A DNA stretch of 64,000 nt from Diphasiastrum complanatum (taxonomy: Eukaryota; Streptophyta; Lycopodiopsida; Lycopodiales; Lycopodiaceae). The stretch covers positions 19,773,997-19,837,996 of the forward strand of contig CM055107.1 of NCBI GenBank assembly GCA_029204225.1, given 5' to 3'. The notes under the pieces are model-generated. The model saw nothing but the letters and a program-made list of their open reading frames with translations. It was not told the origin of the DNA and searched no databases. Every line of letters begins with the position of its first letter. The stretch's first letter is position 1. The position numbers and the translations under genes are program-made. Below are positions 34,601-45,796 of the stretch, in pieces.

Positions 34601-35945
34601 GCAAAAGTAAAGATCAGGGGCGAGGGTCCTGATCAATGAAAAATAAAACAAAAGTAAAGATCAGAGGTTGAAGTCCAGACAACCATAATTGTCCTTTCCA
34701 TAATTAGTTCATAATTATGTGTAAAATATTGTTTAGTAGTAGTGTGACGCCTCCAGATAGAATGCACACAGACTTTAATGCCCGTGTGCACGCCCTTGTA
34801 TCCTCTTGTTACAATGGCCCTAAGGACGTGAAGCCGAAGGTCTGTCCCGATTGCGCCCCCAGGCCTGAGTTCCCTCCCCCTCCGGTGGTGCTTTCTAGGC
34901 AAGTGTGGGCGCACCACTGGTTGACAAAGCCCTCATGGCTCCCGTGGTCCAGAGGCCAGTATGCCTTAATTTGTCCCTTTTTTTAAAGTTTTCTAATAAA
35001 CCATGATGTCAGCATGACATCATTGTTTAAAACATGGATTTGAAATTGTGTATCAAACCCAATGTAAGAAATTCTAAATTTCCCATCCCTTTTTGTCTTC
35101 TAAGTTACAATAAAACCTATTTTAGTTTTTGACCTTTTCACGCATAACTTGTTCTATTCAACTCGGAATTCAACAAAATACAAACAAAAAGTGGCCAACA
35201 CAATGTGATGAACACCATTAAAGTACTTTGATAATCAATTCATACATATGAAAATGAATCAAGGAAGACGTTTATAATGCCTGTGTCAAAAAATAAATGC
35301 AAAATTACATATATTGTATTCCAATCATCTGATTATATACGAAGAATATTATACTACAAAATTAAAGTTAAAATCATACACAATGGCATTATCAAATAAT
35401 GATCTCTTTTGTGATCTAGGTTTCAATGGAAACATCAATCAAAGCTAAATTTTGTAGTATAATATTCTTCGTATATAATCAGATGATTGGAATACAATAT
35501 ATGTAATTTTGCATTTATTTTTTGACATAGGCATTATAAACGTCTTCCTTGATTCATTTTCATATGTATGAATTGATTATCAAAGTACTTTAATGGTGTT
35601 CATCACATTGTGCTAGCCACTTTTTGTTTGTATTTGGTGAATTCCGAGTTGAATAGAACAAGTTATGCGTGAAAAGGTCAAAAACTTATTACATTGGATT
35701 TGATACACAATTCAGATCCATGTTTTAAATCATGATGTCATGCTGACATCATGCTAAATTAAAAAAATTAAAGGCCAAACGCAGGCTGGCCACTGGAGAG
35801 GGCTCCGCCACGGGCGTGCCAGAAAGGGAGGGAACTCAGGCCAGGCTGCCCGGGTTGCAGCCGGTGCTGCGAGGCCTGAAACGGAGTCAACGGACCGCCG
35901 GTTTCACGTCCTCAGGACCATTGCAACAAGATGGTGCGCATTTTA
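34600..35945. mobile_element. Foldback element, copy 2 (near-perfect inner palindrome)
   Basis: Arms pair from about 34740-35364 with 35448-35945. The inner 234 bp of each arm (35131-35364 and 35448-35682) match almost base for base around an 83-bp loop. The outer GC-rich part (34790-34960 against 35790-35910) is more diverged. The outer left part also matches the outer right part of copy 1 (20540-20790). It encodes no transposase. Confidence 0.8.
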
Positions 35946-36443
35946 TGCAGTGATCTCTGATTTGATAAAAACAGTAGAAAGCGTGGTGGATATTGTCCTT
36001 GATACTGTGATTTCTATCAATGAAGAGAATTAGCTGAGGCTTAAGCCGACGATCTGACGGCGTACGTTAGGAAGTGAAAAGTCGTTGAGCAGGAGTATAT
36101 CATGTTGCCGGGAAAAGGTTGAAACAAGGCTTATTACTTGCTATAATTCAAGACCGTACGAGCTCAGACCGATCATCTGAAAATTAAGATGCCCAGTAGC
36201 AACAACAGCAAAGCGTTAAGATTATACTGAAACAAGCTGAGACTGATGATTTTAAAGCTTGTTATAGGAGTCCATTCGAATGTGTCCATAGGACCCTCAG
36301 TACGTAGGTAATAGTTGCTGTAGGTAGAAATGGCAACGTTAGCTTACAGATCTTAGCCTATAGTTCATTTTTAATTACGATTCAGTTTTCAGCCATCCAT
36401 CAAGATAAAGTTATTAGCCAGCCTAGTGAAGGTGCTGATCTTT

Positions 36444-36662
36444 TTAAACTTGATAGTTGCACTCAGCTGGAAGAGTTGGGTATCGTTTAAAGTCTTTGCA
36501 ATAGTCATAAACTGTATAAATGTTCTGAACCATATTGAACTTGGATGCTTGGTCGGAGCTAAGTGCTTGGTAAGTTTCCTGCTCCCACCATGCATTTGCG
36601 GTTGATGCAGAACAGTTAGAGTCTTGGTCCTGCCAAATGCATGCATCAGACGTGAAACTGCA
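36444..36662 (-). pseudogene. XTH exon 4 C-terminal fragment, inverted duplicate
   Basis: In the correct minus-strand frame it encodes [18 protein letters not shown] through [11 protein letters not shown] to AECNYQV and the stop at 36444, open and nearly identical to the intact gene (for example D to N and A to T changes). The 3-prime flank (35945-36440) is duplicated too. At about 36662 it is fused to a Gypsy RT. The fusion is read in a different frame, so the long minus-strand ORF across the join contains RT followed by out-of-frame XTH. Confidence 0.88.
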
Positions 36663-38300
36663 AACACGCTCAAATCATCCAAGAAAATCTCCAAAAATTT
36701 CTGCAGGTACTCCTTGAATGCCAATTGCATAACTCGTTGAAAAGTGCTTGGGGCATTACAAAGTCCAAACGGCATCACCTTATAGGCATAAGTTTCCCAT
36801 TTAGTGGCGAATGTTGTGTTGTGTTGATCTTCCAGTGCTATCTTCACTTGATTGTAGCTGTTGAAACCGTCCAGAAAATTGTAGCCTTCTACTCTTGCTA
36901 CTCTATCCAGAACACTTTCCGTGAACGGTAAGGAAAAATGGTCTTTCTTTGTAATTGCATTTAGCGCCTTCAGGTTCATACAAATTCGCATTTTGCCATT
37001 TTTCTTGGGTACTACGACTATTGGCGATACCCATTACGTCGAGCAGCTTCTGCAACTCCTGTTTGATCAACTCTATGTAGTTAGGATTGCAGCGGTAATG
37101 ACGGCTCACCATGGGTACTACTCCATCCACCAAGGGTATGGTATGTTGCTGGACTACGGTTGGTGGTATACCCTTCATATCTTTGTAGGTCCATGCGAAG
37201 CAGTCTTTGTATTCCAGCAGCAAAGCATGTAGACTCTTGAATTGAGTGGGTCTCAACTGTTCTCCCACATGAACAATCTTTTCTTCTTCGCCTGGCTAAG
37301 CTAAGTTCGTTGTTTTTGTCCGCGCAGGTCCTTCGAAGACTTGTTCCGTTGGTTCCTAATTTTGATTAGCTTCTCTTTGTGCTTGAGGCAGTTTCTGGCA
37401 TCTCATGAACTGGCATTCGACGAGATGCCCGACTTGTAATCTTTGCACTTTCAGTCGTCTGTGAGGATGACGCTGTATCTTGTTCCAACCAAATCGATTT
37501 CAAGGAGTTCAATACTTTGTTTTTTCTTTTCTATTAACGTAGTGGGATATGCCCTTGTTTTCTTTCTTGGAAACTGGTTTGAATTCCCTTCATGGTTACG
37601 AATATCAATATCCACCATAGCTATTGCCTCTTCCAGTAGATCGCTCCATCAGATCACCTGATTGTAATGCTATTTCATCTCGTTCTTCTTAGTCAAAGGT
37701 GCCTTGGGTGGATCTACCTTGGCAACCTTAGCCATTGGTAGTTTCTGTGGAGTTTGAGCCGATACTCTTCTCATTCCATATCGCATATGTTGTAGGACTT
37801 GTTCATCAGTCAGTTCAATTTCCTTGTTGTAGGTAAATGCATGTTGCCAAGGGAGTAAATCATCATCAACAGAGTCTGCAGTAGTTTCCATTGACAACCA
37901 TGCTATGTTGATCATTTTTACCCCAGAAGTAATTGGTGTGTCCAGGGTGTACCCCTTGGATGAAGATGTTCTAGCTTCTGGATCCAAATAAGGATGACAT
38001 GCATGCCCAACCATACAGTCAATTGTTGCTAATGCGTTCGTCCATTGCACAATATCTGTTTGAAAATCATAATGACTTCCCTTGGCTTGCCTTGGGCAAT
38101 CAATTGTGTGATTAGTGGTGGACGATCTATCAATTTGTCATCAGCCTTGGGTGTAATTTGTTTCACCGCCCATGTGGTTGGATCAACCTTTACATCCTAC
38201 TCTCTATTTTCGAAGGTGAGTTTTTCGGTTCCCTAGTTGTACACCACTTGTGCGACTCTCAACCAAGGTCTTCCTAATAAAACGCAATAGATGCCTTACA
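36663..38300 (-). pseudogene. Ty3/Gypsy protease-RT fragment
   Basis: Reading leftwards: a protease end (LLGRPWLRVAQ, about 38290), a linker with HAFTYNKEIELTDEQVLQHM, RT start (LLLEYKDCFAWTYKDMKGI and IPLVDGVVPM), then RT with MRICMNLKALNAITKKDHFS, LPFTESVLDRVA, YAYKVMPFGLCNAPSTFQRV and the catalytic FLDDLSVFA. RT is cut right after that motif by the inverted XTH segment. One frameshift lies near 37010. It differs from the Gypsy family at 14 and 32 kb. Confidence 0.85.
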
Positions 38301-38600
38301 CAAACTTTTCAAGACACACATACTGGCTATGCACGCACTAGCAGCCAAGAAAGCATGATACAAGGCATGGCATGATCATCAGTTACACAAGAAGGATCTT
38401 CTTTTCAGAGATCTGGTACTCATGTATAAAACCAAGGCAATCAAGGAAAAGTTAAAGTTCACAGGGAAAGTCCCATACCGCATTAAGGAGATCCTTAGCC
38501 ATGGAGTCGTGAGCCTCAAATAACTAGACGAGATACCATTTGATATGCCCATCAATGGTAGCCACTTGCACAAGTACTGGCCACCACAGTGACACAGATC
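38301..38600 (+). pseudogene. Gypsy integrase C-terminal fragment
   Basis: The plus strand encodes KAWYKAWHDHQLHKKDLLFR, LVLMYKTKAIKEKLKFTGKV, PYRIKEILSHGVVSLK and HLHKYWPP, the usual Gypsy integrase tail (a phrase like LVLLYDSRLKLFPGKL with WxGPY, then NGxRLKxYF). One stop interrupts it. It lies head to head with the minus-strand Gypsy fragment. Confidence 0.7.
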
Positions 38601-40390
38601 CAGCTTGGTGATGACAGATAGCACTTACATGGAGTAGATCCTATCTTATACAAGTCATCACAGCCAGATCTAATGAAATCAAACCAGATCTAATAAGATC
38701 TAGTCAGATCAAAGAGAGTTTAGCAAGATCCAAGTAGGATCCAGATCCTGATCCAGATAGGATCATAAGGGTAGCATATCCCTGGTGCTTACTGGCACGT
38801 TGGAAGGATTAAAGGACGGGCCAATGTCATTGCGACGCATGGCAAGGGAGAGGGGAAGGGATTGGGCAGCACTTCCAGTGCGGGCAGAGACTTCTTAGAT
38901 CGTGTTTCTGAAGGGTGCTGCCGTTTAACTAAAGTGTCCTCCATTTTTTGCAGGACTGTGTGCCCACCGCATTGGCATTAACTACCACCGCTTTCACCAG
39001 GATGATGAACTACCACGCATCATCTATGGAGCGAAAGCTATTCTGTGTATTGCAAAAAACACACAAAACACACAAATTAGCTTTGTTTTCTGAGCCAAAG
39101 GGCAAGTTCACGTTGAGCGAGAGGGAGGAGCAGGAGGGCTGACTGATTGATCACCATTACATTTCTTCAAACGGTTTTTGAAGAGTCTTCAAAGCAATTA
39201 TTACTACCTTTTGAAACAATTTTATAGCTAAATCAAGAGTGAATATTCTTCAAAGCAATTATTACTACCTTTTGAAAGATGAATCAAGAGGAATGTAAAA
39301 ACTTGAAGACATTACAGTAGACATTTCGAAATATTGAAAGCGAACTCTTCAGTATAAATTGCAATTGTCCCGTATAAAAGCGAAACTAGATTAAAAACTT
39401 TTAAAACAGATATAGATGCCTGGAGGATTCATTTGGGCTTTTAGAAATCAGTTGAGTATATGTGTCCTTTGAGAATTATAGAACTATCATAATGAAAATA
39501 TACAGAGGAAAAAAAAAAAAGGAAAGTCTGCAAGCACCATCTTGGGCTACATAATTTCTTGGTATTGATCACTAGTATTCGACTTTGTTGCATGATGGGA
39601 ATAAGAGCAATTAAAACAACACTTGTGAGGAGAATATAGAGACTGGAAGGTTGATGGGAAATTACTTGACAATAGTTATTCAAATAATAAAGGGCTTAGA
39701 GTCCTAGTTATAAAAAGTCATTTCAGTAAGGATGAATTTTGGTCCTAGTTTGGGAGAGAAATCACCAAGAACTCAATGGTGACATGAAAAATAAGATGAG
39801 GAAGCTTGTAACGTTTTTTATTGTATTCCAGAATGTATGTGTTTTGACAATAAAATGGAGCTTTGACTACTCATTTTTTTGCCTTGAAAAAATATTAGAA
39901 TTCCGGTGTCCAAAAGAGAGGACTTAGTTTGTGAAAAAATGCGCATAGATGTTGATGGTTTGAATTATTCTTCGAATATGGAATTTGCCAAATCAACATT
40001 TAATTAAAGTTTTTTATGTAAGATTCTAATATAGATATGTAAAGCTGAACTCTGCGCTGTTTGTGTTCCATGGTATTTTAAGGACATAAATATTCTGTTT
40101 TGTGAAAGTCACTGGCAGTGTTTATATTCTCTTTCGTGATGCTTGGGAAATCTTTAGAGAATGTGGTTTTGACAATGAGCTGTCGTTTTATGACTCAATT
40201 GTGATTTGCATCCACAACTTAAGAGAGTAATTTCACCATCGACTTAATGGTGGTTGGCATCCACGAGGATTTCTCATAAAATACAAATGATAAAAGCCTT
40301 CACTCCTGGCACTTGCATGGATGGATATGGTCACTTTTAGTTGAAGATTTTGTGAAATCTGTCAATCAAGGAGCATTGCTTGTTTTAAGG
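38601..40390. other. Gypsy flank and non-coding sequence
   Basis: 38640-38770 is dense in AGATC(T/C) motifs and follows the integrase tail, so it is probably retroelement 3-prime sequence. 39178-39300 holds a two-unit direct repeat of about 70 bp (TCTTCAAAGCAATTATTACT). No domain was recognised in the short frames (for example 38948-39142). Confidence 0.45.
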
Positions 40391-40990
40391 ATCAATGAAA
40401 AATGAGCGGCATTTCCAAATTTGAATCAAGCATACAAGCATGGAGATTGGATTGATCGTACAGAGTATATAATATAATCAAAGATGAGTATTTTGTTTTG
40501 CTTCATAGAATCTAGTCATAGTACTTTGATGCAACTGATTACTCTATTTTTTTTTTTGATGATGACATTGTATCATCTACATGTGGATATCCCTTTTGAT
40601 TTGGCACCTTTGCAGAGTATATCCACAAGATCCAAGCACTTTGACACATCCCACATTCTCTCAATAACTCATTTAGTTACATGGATATGCAATGGGCATA
40701 GTGGATTACTAGGATATTGTGAAAGATTGCAGAACCATGGAAAACAACTTTATATGAATAAAGTTCACTTTTTAGAAGGTGAGTTAATTCGGATATCCTC
40801 TTATTGTCAGAATAGAGATTGTCATCTCCAAAAGACGTTAGAAGAAAATGAACAACTTTAAAAAAATAATGAATCGTTACAAAAGATAACAATCCATATC
40901 AAATTAGAATCAGAGCAAATGCAATAATCTTACAATCTATTTGTATTAAAAACTTACAATTATTGAAGGATGTGGAATTGACAAAGAAGC
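40391..40990 (+). pseudogene. Second copy of the coiled-coil module start
   Basis: Highly similar to 21779-22460. It lacks about 95 bp present at 21992-22094 (between the shared TTGGCACCTTTGCAGAG and ATCCACAAGATCC). The frame stops at TAA just after NEQL and carries further small deletions. The copy ends at about 40988, where the decayed Gypsy begins. The rest of the module is absent. Confidence 0.8.
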
Positions 40991-42639
40991 TATTATATTA
41001 GACCTCTACTCTTTAGAACTTTCTTAATACATGACAATTGGATTGAGATTCATATAATTCCTTCCAATGAAGAACTCTTAACTGAAGGACTATTATAGTT
41101 ATATGATATTGTACTTCCATATAAGATTTTTGAATATGGCTCAGAATTTTGGTTTCTTGAACCCTAACGTAGCTTTAATCTTAACTCTATGTCCAAAGAT
41201 GTCTATATAAGTTAGCCTAATCTTGGTTTGTACGATAAGATCTGTTGTAGGCTGACTGGTAGAAGAAATTTTGTTAATAAGAGTCAGATGGTTGGAAAAC
41301 TTGTGATGTGGAGTTATTCACTTCAAAGATTTCCCAGATATGTTATTTACTCATGAGAAATAGAGTTGTTTTGTAGCTGAGTTGCAAGATTCTCAGTGAG
41401 TTATGTGAGTAACATATGCAGATTGTGGATATCTGTTAGTTAATAGCCTATGTTTATGTATAGGAACATAGTTGGATAAGTTGCTTATGTACATCTTAAT
41501 CTTGTGGATCTACTATGTGTTTCCTATGTACTGAGTTTATATGGTATACTTAAACTAGTCAGAGTGCATAGACATATGAACAAGTAAAGTGAGGAACAGT
41601 TACTTGCAGGTTAATGTCTCTTTCTATTGAAAGGATAATTTATTAACTCATTTATAGTTTGGAAGAAGATCTAAATGTGGTGCTATACATGTATAATTGA
41701 GATCTGCACCTAGACATTTAAGATTTTTGAATCATTGCAATAGACTTGAGTAATTGGATTACTCATGATTTGAAGTTAATTGGTAGAATAAGCAGTGTAA
41801 AGAAAATTCACTTGGAACTATTTATTTGGATCTATATTGCTTATAAGTCACATGATTAGTGAGTCATTTGGATTCATTTATGAGAAATGTGCATAGAATA
41901 TAGAAGATTCTTGATATAGAATATCTTGAAGGAGAAATATCCTAAGTTATTGACTTTATCCCAGTGAGCTCATATATACATATTGGATGATAGAGTCTAA
42001 CTAATGTCAAGGATAACCATTGAATTCAGTAGAACTTTATAATCTCTAGATGTGGTTCTAAGTGATTGTATAAAGTTTATATTTGTTAAAGACAAATGCT
42101 ATATTGGTCTTTAATCACTAGGTTGATTGTAGAATTTGGAGCTCATATTTTGGTTAAGAATCGGGGTAAAAGAATATTATTGAAATCCAGTAATTTTTCT
42201 TGTGGAAAAGATTTCAGAATGTTTCTTATATTTCTTGAGTGGTATGATGATGTGCATATACTCCAATATCTCTAAATGATTATGGGTTTAGAATTCGATA
42301 AATTATGATTGACGAATCATAAGATTCTAAATGTTTATGATTGACGAATCATAAATTGATACTTAAAGGACATTAGATGATTATATGGAAATATGATGAT
42401 TCTTAAGATGGTGAGTAATTCTTGATCAATTAGTGGAGTTAAAATTTAGATATGTTGTTTGAACTCTAAATTTATGTACAAACTTGAGATTGTTTGGATC
42501 TCATAGGGATTTTCTTTAAGTGATTGTTTACTTATGAGGAATCTGCTTACCTTTACAGATTATAGTCAAGGAATGCTTGTGTATTGTTTTTCAGCCTAAA
42601 TTCTCCGGTTAATTAGGAGCAGTTAAGTTTATCAAGATT

Positions 42640-42728
42640 GAATGGTTGCTATTTTCTGGCATGTGATGCTAGGGATAGAGTAGAATGGTTGCTATTTTTT
42701 GGAATGTGATGCTAGGGATAGAGTACTT
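42640..42728 (+). repeat. Tandem duplication of about 43 bp
   Basis: GAATGGTTGCTATTTTCTGG ... GATGCTAGGGATAGAGTA occurs twice in succession with two or three differences. Confidence 0.85.
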
Positions 42729-43370
42729 AACTCAAGAGAGTATCTGGAGTACTCAGGACTGAGTTAAAGTCATTTTTATCTTGATGAGCTCCTAGAGATT
42801 TGGTTGGATGAGTTTTGTACCTTAGTTCTAAAAAATTCTAAGTGTATTTGTACCAAGAAGCACTTATGACAGGTCTACAAGTAATTGTGGATAGTCTTGG
42901 ACTATAATTGTTTCGAATCTTTAACTTTTGAACATTGATTTCCAATGTAAGGTGAGAACTCACCCAGTGATTCATGTAAATTTGAGGTTACTTGAAGGCG
43001 ATGTTATTAGATTGGAAAGAATCAAACTCGTTAGAAAAATTAATCTCTTAGTGTACTTCTAAAGGTCGATATAGTACTTCAGTGTAGAGACAAATAATTT
43101 GAAAATTATTCCACCTCTACGTACTAATTTGATATTGAAGTCAAACTAAAGATTGATTTTCAGGGAAAAAGTGAAAGTTAAATGATTGATTGTTAGCTTT
43201 TAAACTTAATCTTCAAGTTTGGTCAATTGTTATCCAACATATCATGTAAATCTGATTTATATGATGATGACAGTTTGATGTATTGAAGGTTTTATCCATT
43301 TGGAAGATTTATCGCTCATTGTATCATTGGACCCTGAGTGAGTACTCAGGATCAGAGATAAACAATTGTT

Positions 43371-43538
43371 CTGTCTCTGTGTGCTTGCTTAGGTTGGTTG
43401 ATCAAATTGAGGATAATGATTCATGGGAAGAATTAAAAGCATACAAATTTTTTCTGTCTCTGTGTGCTTGCTTAGGTTGGTTGATCAAATTGAGGATAAT
43501 GATTCATGGAAAGAATTAAAAGCATACAAATTTGATCT
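43371..43538 (+). repeat. Tandem duplication of about 84 bp
   Basis: TTCTGTCTCTGTGTGCTTGC ... AAAAGCATACAAATTT occurs twice in succession with one base change (GGGAAG to GGAAAG). The near identity suggests a recent event within an otherwise old, decayed element. Confidence 0.9.
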
Positions 43539-43586
43539 TCCCTTGTTACTCGTTCTGAGGACAGAACTGGTCTAAGGGAGGAAGAA

Positions 43587-44160
43587 TGTTATGTCCATGT
43601 CATGTACAATGAAATCGGAATAATTCTTGATGTGGATAGCCGGTCACTCCAGTTTATGTGGTTATTAGTTATGCTACGTCATTCCGCATGTGGTCGTATT
43701 AAATAATTAATAATCATGTGAGGGCCCAGACCTATAATTGGACATAGGAGCACATGCATGGTGAAGACTGCTTAATGCAAGAATAGGAGGTCAATAACTC
43801 AATTTAGGTTGCATGGAAATCCTAATTGAATATTCTCTCTCTTTTGAGGAGAATAAGTCTATTGGAAACTCGCCCGTCCTCCTATCGTGAATTTAGGTTC
43901 TTGAGCCAGTTTCTTCTCTTCGCTCTTGTGTTCTTCACTATGGCTTGGGGCTAGGTCTAGGAGGAAACTCTAGGAGGGATCTAGGTTTGGATGGGTGGTT
44001 TTGCTCCACAATGTCCTTTTGGTTGTTTTGCAATAGGATCTAGTCAGATCTTCATAAGGTGATCTTTATAGGGTGGGTGTGAATAGGGTGCCAAACAGGG
44101 GATGGGATGGTTAAGCACCTAGTCTCCATAGTTTTGTGTCTCGATCTTTTTGTTTTCTCT
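43587..44160 (+). mobile_element. Gypsy 3-prime LTR (start firm, end approximate)
   Basis: It begins TGTTATGTCCATGTCATG directly after the polypurine tract. The stretch contains CT-rich leader-like sequence and no ORF. Where it ends is not clear, because the partner LTR is not in the window. Confidence 0.55.
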
Positions 44161-44224
44161 TCACACTACTGGATAATTGTCATTGAGAAGCCCATAGTTG
44201 TTTTTCATTTTATGATGCTTTTCA

Positions 44225-45340
44225 TTAACTATTGATACAGTTTATGATGCTCTTGACAGAGCCTCAAGCCTCTTCTCAAACTGATGAAGACTGACAAGAG
44301 TTGTGATGTCTTGGATGGTACGGGTACAAAAAAAACAAGATTGGAAGTAAACAAGATATTAGATCCAAAACTCGGGGATGTAGCCGCAGGTTTTATGAAC
44401 AATTGTGATAAACAAGGTGGGTTGAATATAAAAACTACAAAACATCCACGGAGACAGAAGTGCCACAGAGGCACTATTTTCACCCAGATGTGAAGAAGGC
44501 CAAAGACAAGCCACCTCCACCTGCAAAACCCACTGTGAGTTTAGGGAAATACACAACATTGGAAAATAGATATGCAAAATTAGATGCATATAAGGAAAAA
44601 ATAATGCGTCAAAATGAAATAGTCCAGATAGAAAACAAAAGGTTGAGAGGGGTCCTGGATAGACTGCAAAATGTTGAACTTGACCTAGAAGGAGAAAGAG
44701 AAAATAAAGGAGTGGTACAAAAATGCGCTACACCTTGAAAGGCAAGCAGCTATGCACCAAAGAGAAGAAATGCAAAATCTTAGAAAGAAGTTAGAGGAGG
44801 CAAAAAAAATGAATTTAGAAAATTTGAGGGCTAAGCTGCTACTTTTGCCAACGAACACAAAAGCATCTTTCATTAGCAACTCCCAGAGCTTTCAGGCATT
44901 TCAAACGAACATCATGTACATACCCTCATTGGTACCACCTATATTCGATGCATTGTATCGAAGAAGGACCTCTTCTTCTTGCCAGACGAATACTTTGTTG
45001 GGTTTGCCTATTATTGAGGGGGACTTTTCAAGCTTTGCCGCAACATGCCGCACTTTGGTGAATCATCTAAAAGCAGTGCATGTGAGTGTGTTAGATTGCT
45101 CGGGTTCTATGCAAGCTGTCTTCGAGTGTGGTTCAAAGGACCCCTAGGCAAGAAGAATAGGCCCAAATTGCAGTTGGATTGGTTTAATCCCAATTTCCCT
45201 ATACCAAAAGGCCAAGATTTTTTGCTGTACATAAAGATACGAGACTCTTCATCTACGGAAAAGAGGGTCTTTGGAGAGATGAGCTGCACATACTTTATGA
45301 CATGCCCTTGTAAATTTTTTTTGATCAATGTACAATGATA
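44225..45340 (+). pseudogene. Coiled-coil protein gene of a Mutator-like module (copy B)
   Basis: Frames at 44284-44493, 44460-44738 and 44752-45147 form one broken protein. The middle frame has PPPPAKPTVSLGKYTTLENR and a long coil (QNEIVQIENKRLRGVLDRLQ). After a one-base shift near 44700 the coil continues as EKIKEWYKNALHLERQAAMH and LRKKLEEAKKMNLENLRAKL. A globular tail follows (NIMYIPSLVPPIFDALYRRR, then WFNPNFPIPKGQDFLLYIKI in another frame). The position just before the transposase and the coil parallel the module at 22 kb. Sequence similarity between the two coils is weak; the link rests on order and on the shared downstream protein. Confidence 0.5.
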
Positions 45341-45484
45341 TTCGAGGGTTTACATTTTTTTTTTCGCATTCAAGTATCATCTAATATGCACCAATTTTCA
45401 TATATTGAGATGAATATTAAATTGTGAGGGCACCAAACCAGTTTATATGTACCATTTTTCATATGTTTAGCTAATTAATTTATC

Positions 45485-45751
45485 ATGTTGCAATGTCCAA
45501 AAAAACAATTTCATTCCACCATAAAAAGAGAGAATAAGACCACTAACAAAATTTGTGCAATTTTTGGATTGCCTTCAGACTACATGGCTGAGGAGGAGTT
45601 CATTCTAGAGATTCACACCAGCCCTTATTTCACGGACTTGTTGTTTTGTTCGGACTCGGATGATAATGATTTTGATGTTATTGATAACATAGATATCCAT
45701 TTGGAGGAATCGATCATTTATCCAAATGAAAATGTAGATGGAATATTTTGA
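45485..45751 (+). CDS. Small acidic ORF before the transposase
   Basis: 88 codons with an Asp-rich stretch (CSDSDDNDFDVIDNIDIHLE). It lies directly before the transposase frames and may be its N-terminal part separated by a stop. No domain recognised. Confidence 0.3.
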   Translation: MLQCPKKQFHSTIKRENKTTNKICAIFGLPSDYMAEEEFILEIHTSPYFTDLLFCSDSDDNDFDVIDNIDIHLEESIIYPNENVDGIF

Positions 45752-45796
45752 ATAGATGTACCGTCTAACATAGATCACAAAGATCACTTTTCTTCC

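Larger units (their letters stand above)
41000..43586 (+). pseudogene. Heavily decayed Gypsy internal region
   Basis: AT-rich, stop-filled sequence related in inverse to 4900-6720. Only the end is recognisable: SWEELKAYKFDLPLLL followed by LRTELV and a stop, like the chromodomain tail of chromoviral Gypsy elements (WExLxxxxxxFPxxxLEDK), then a purine tract (AAGGGAGGAAGAA) just before an LTR start. Loss of CG sites and excess TA/TG suggest long methylation-driven decay (inference). Confidence 0.6.

Noticed and set aside
38948-39142. 64-codon plus-strand ORF
   Set aside because: No domain, no neighbours of related function, within Gypsy flank; too short to support.
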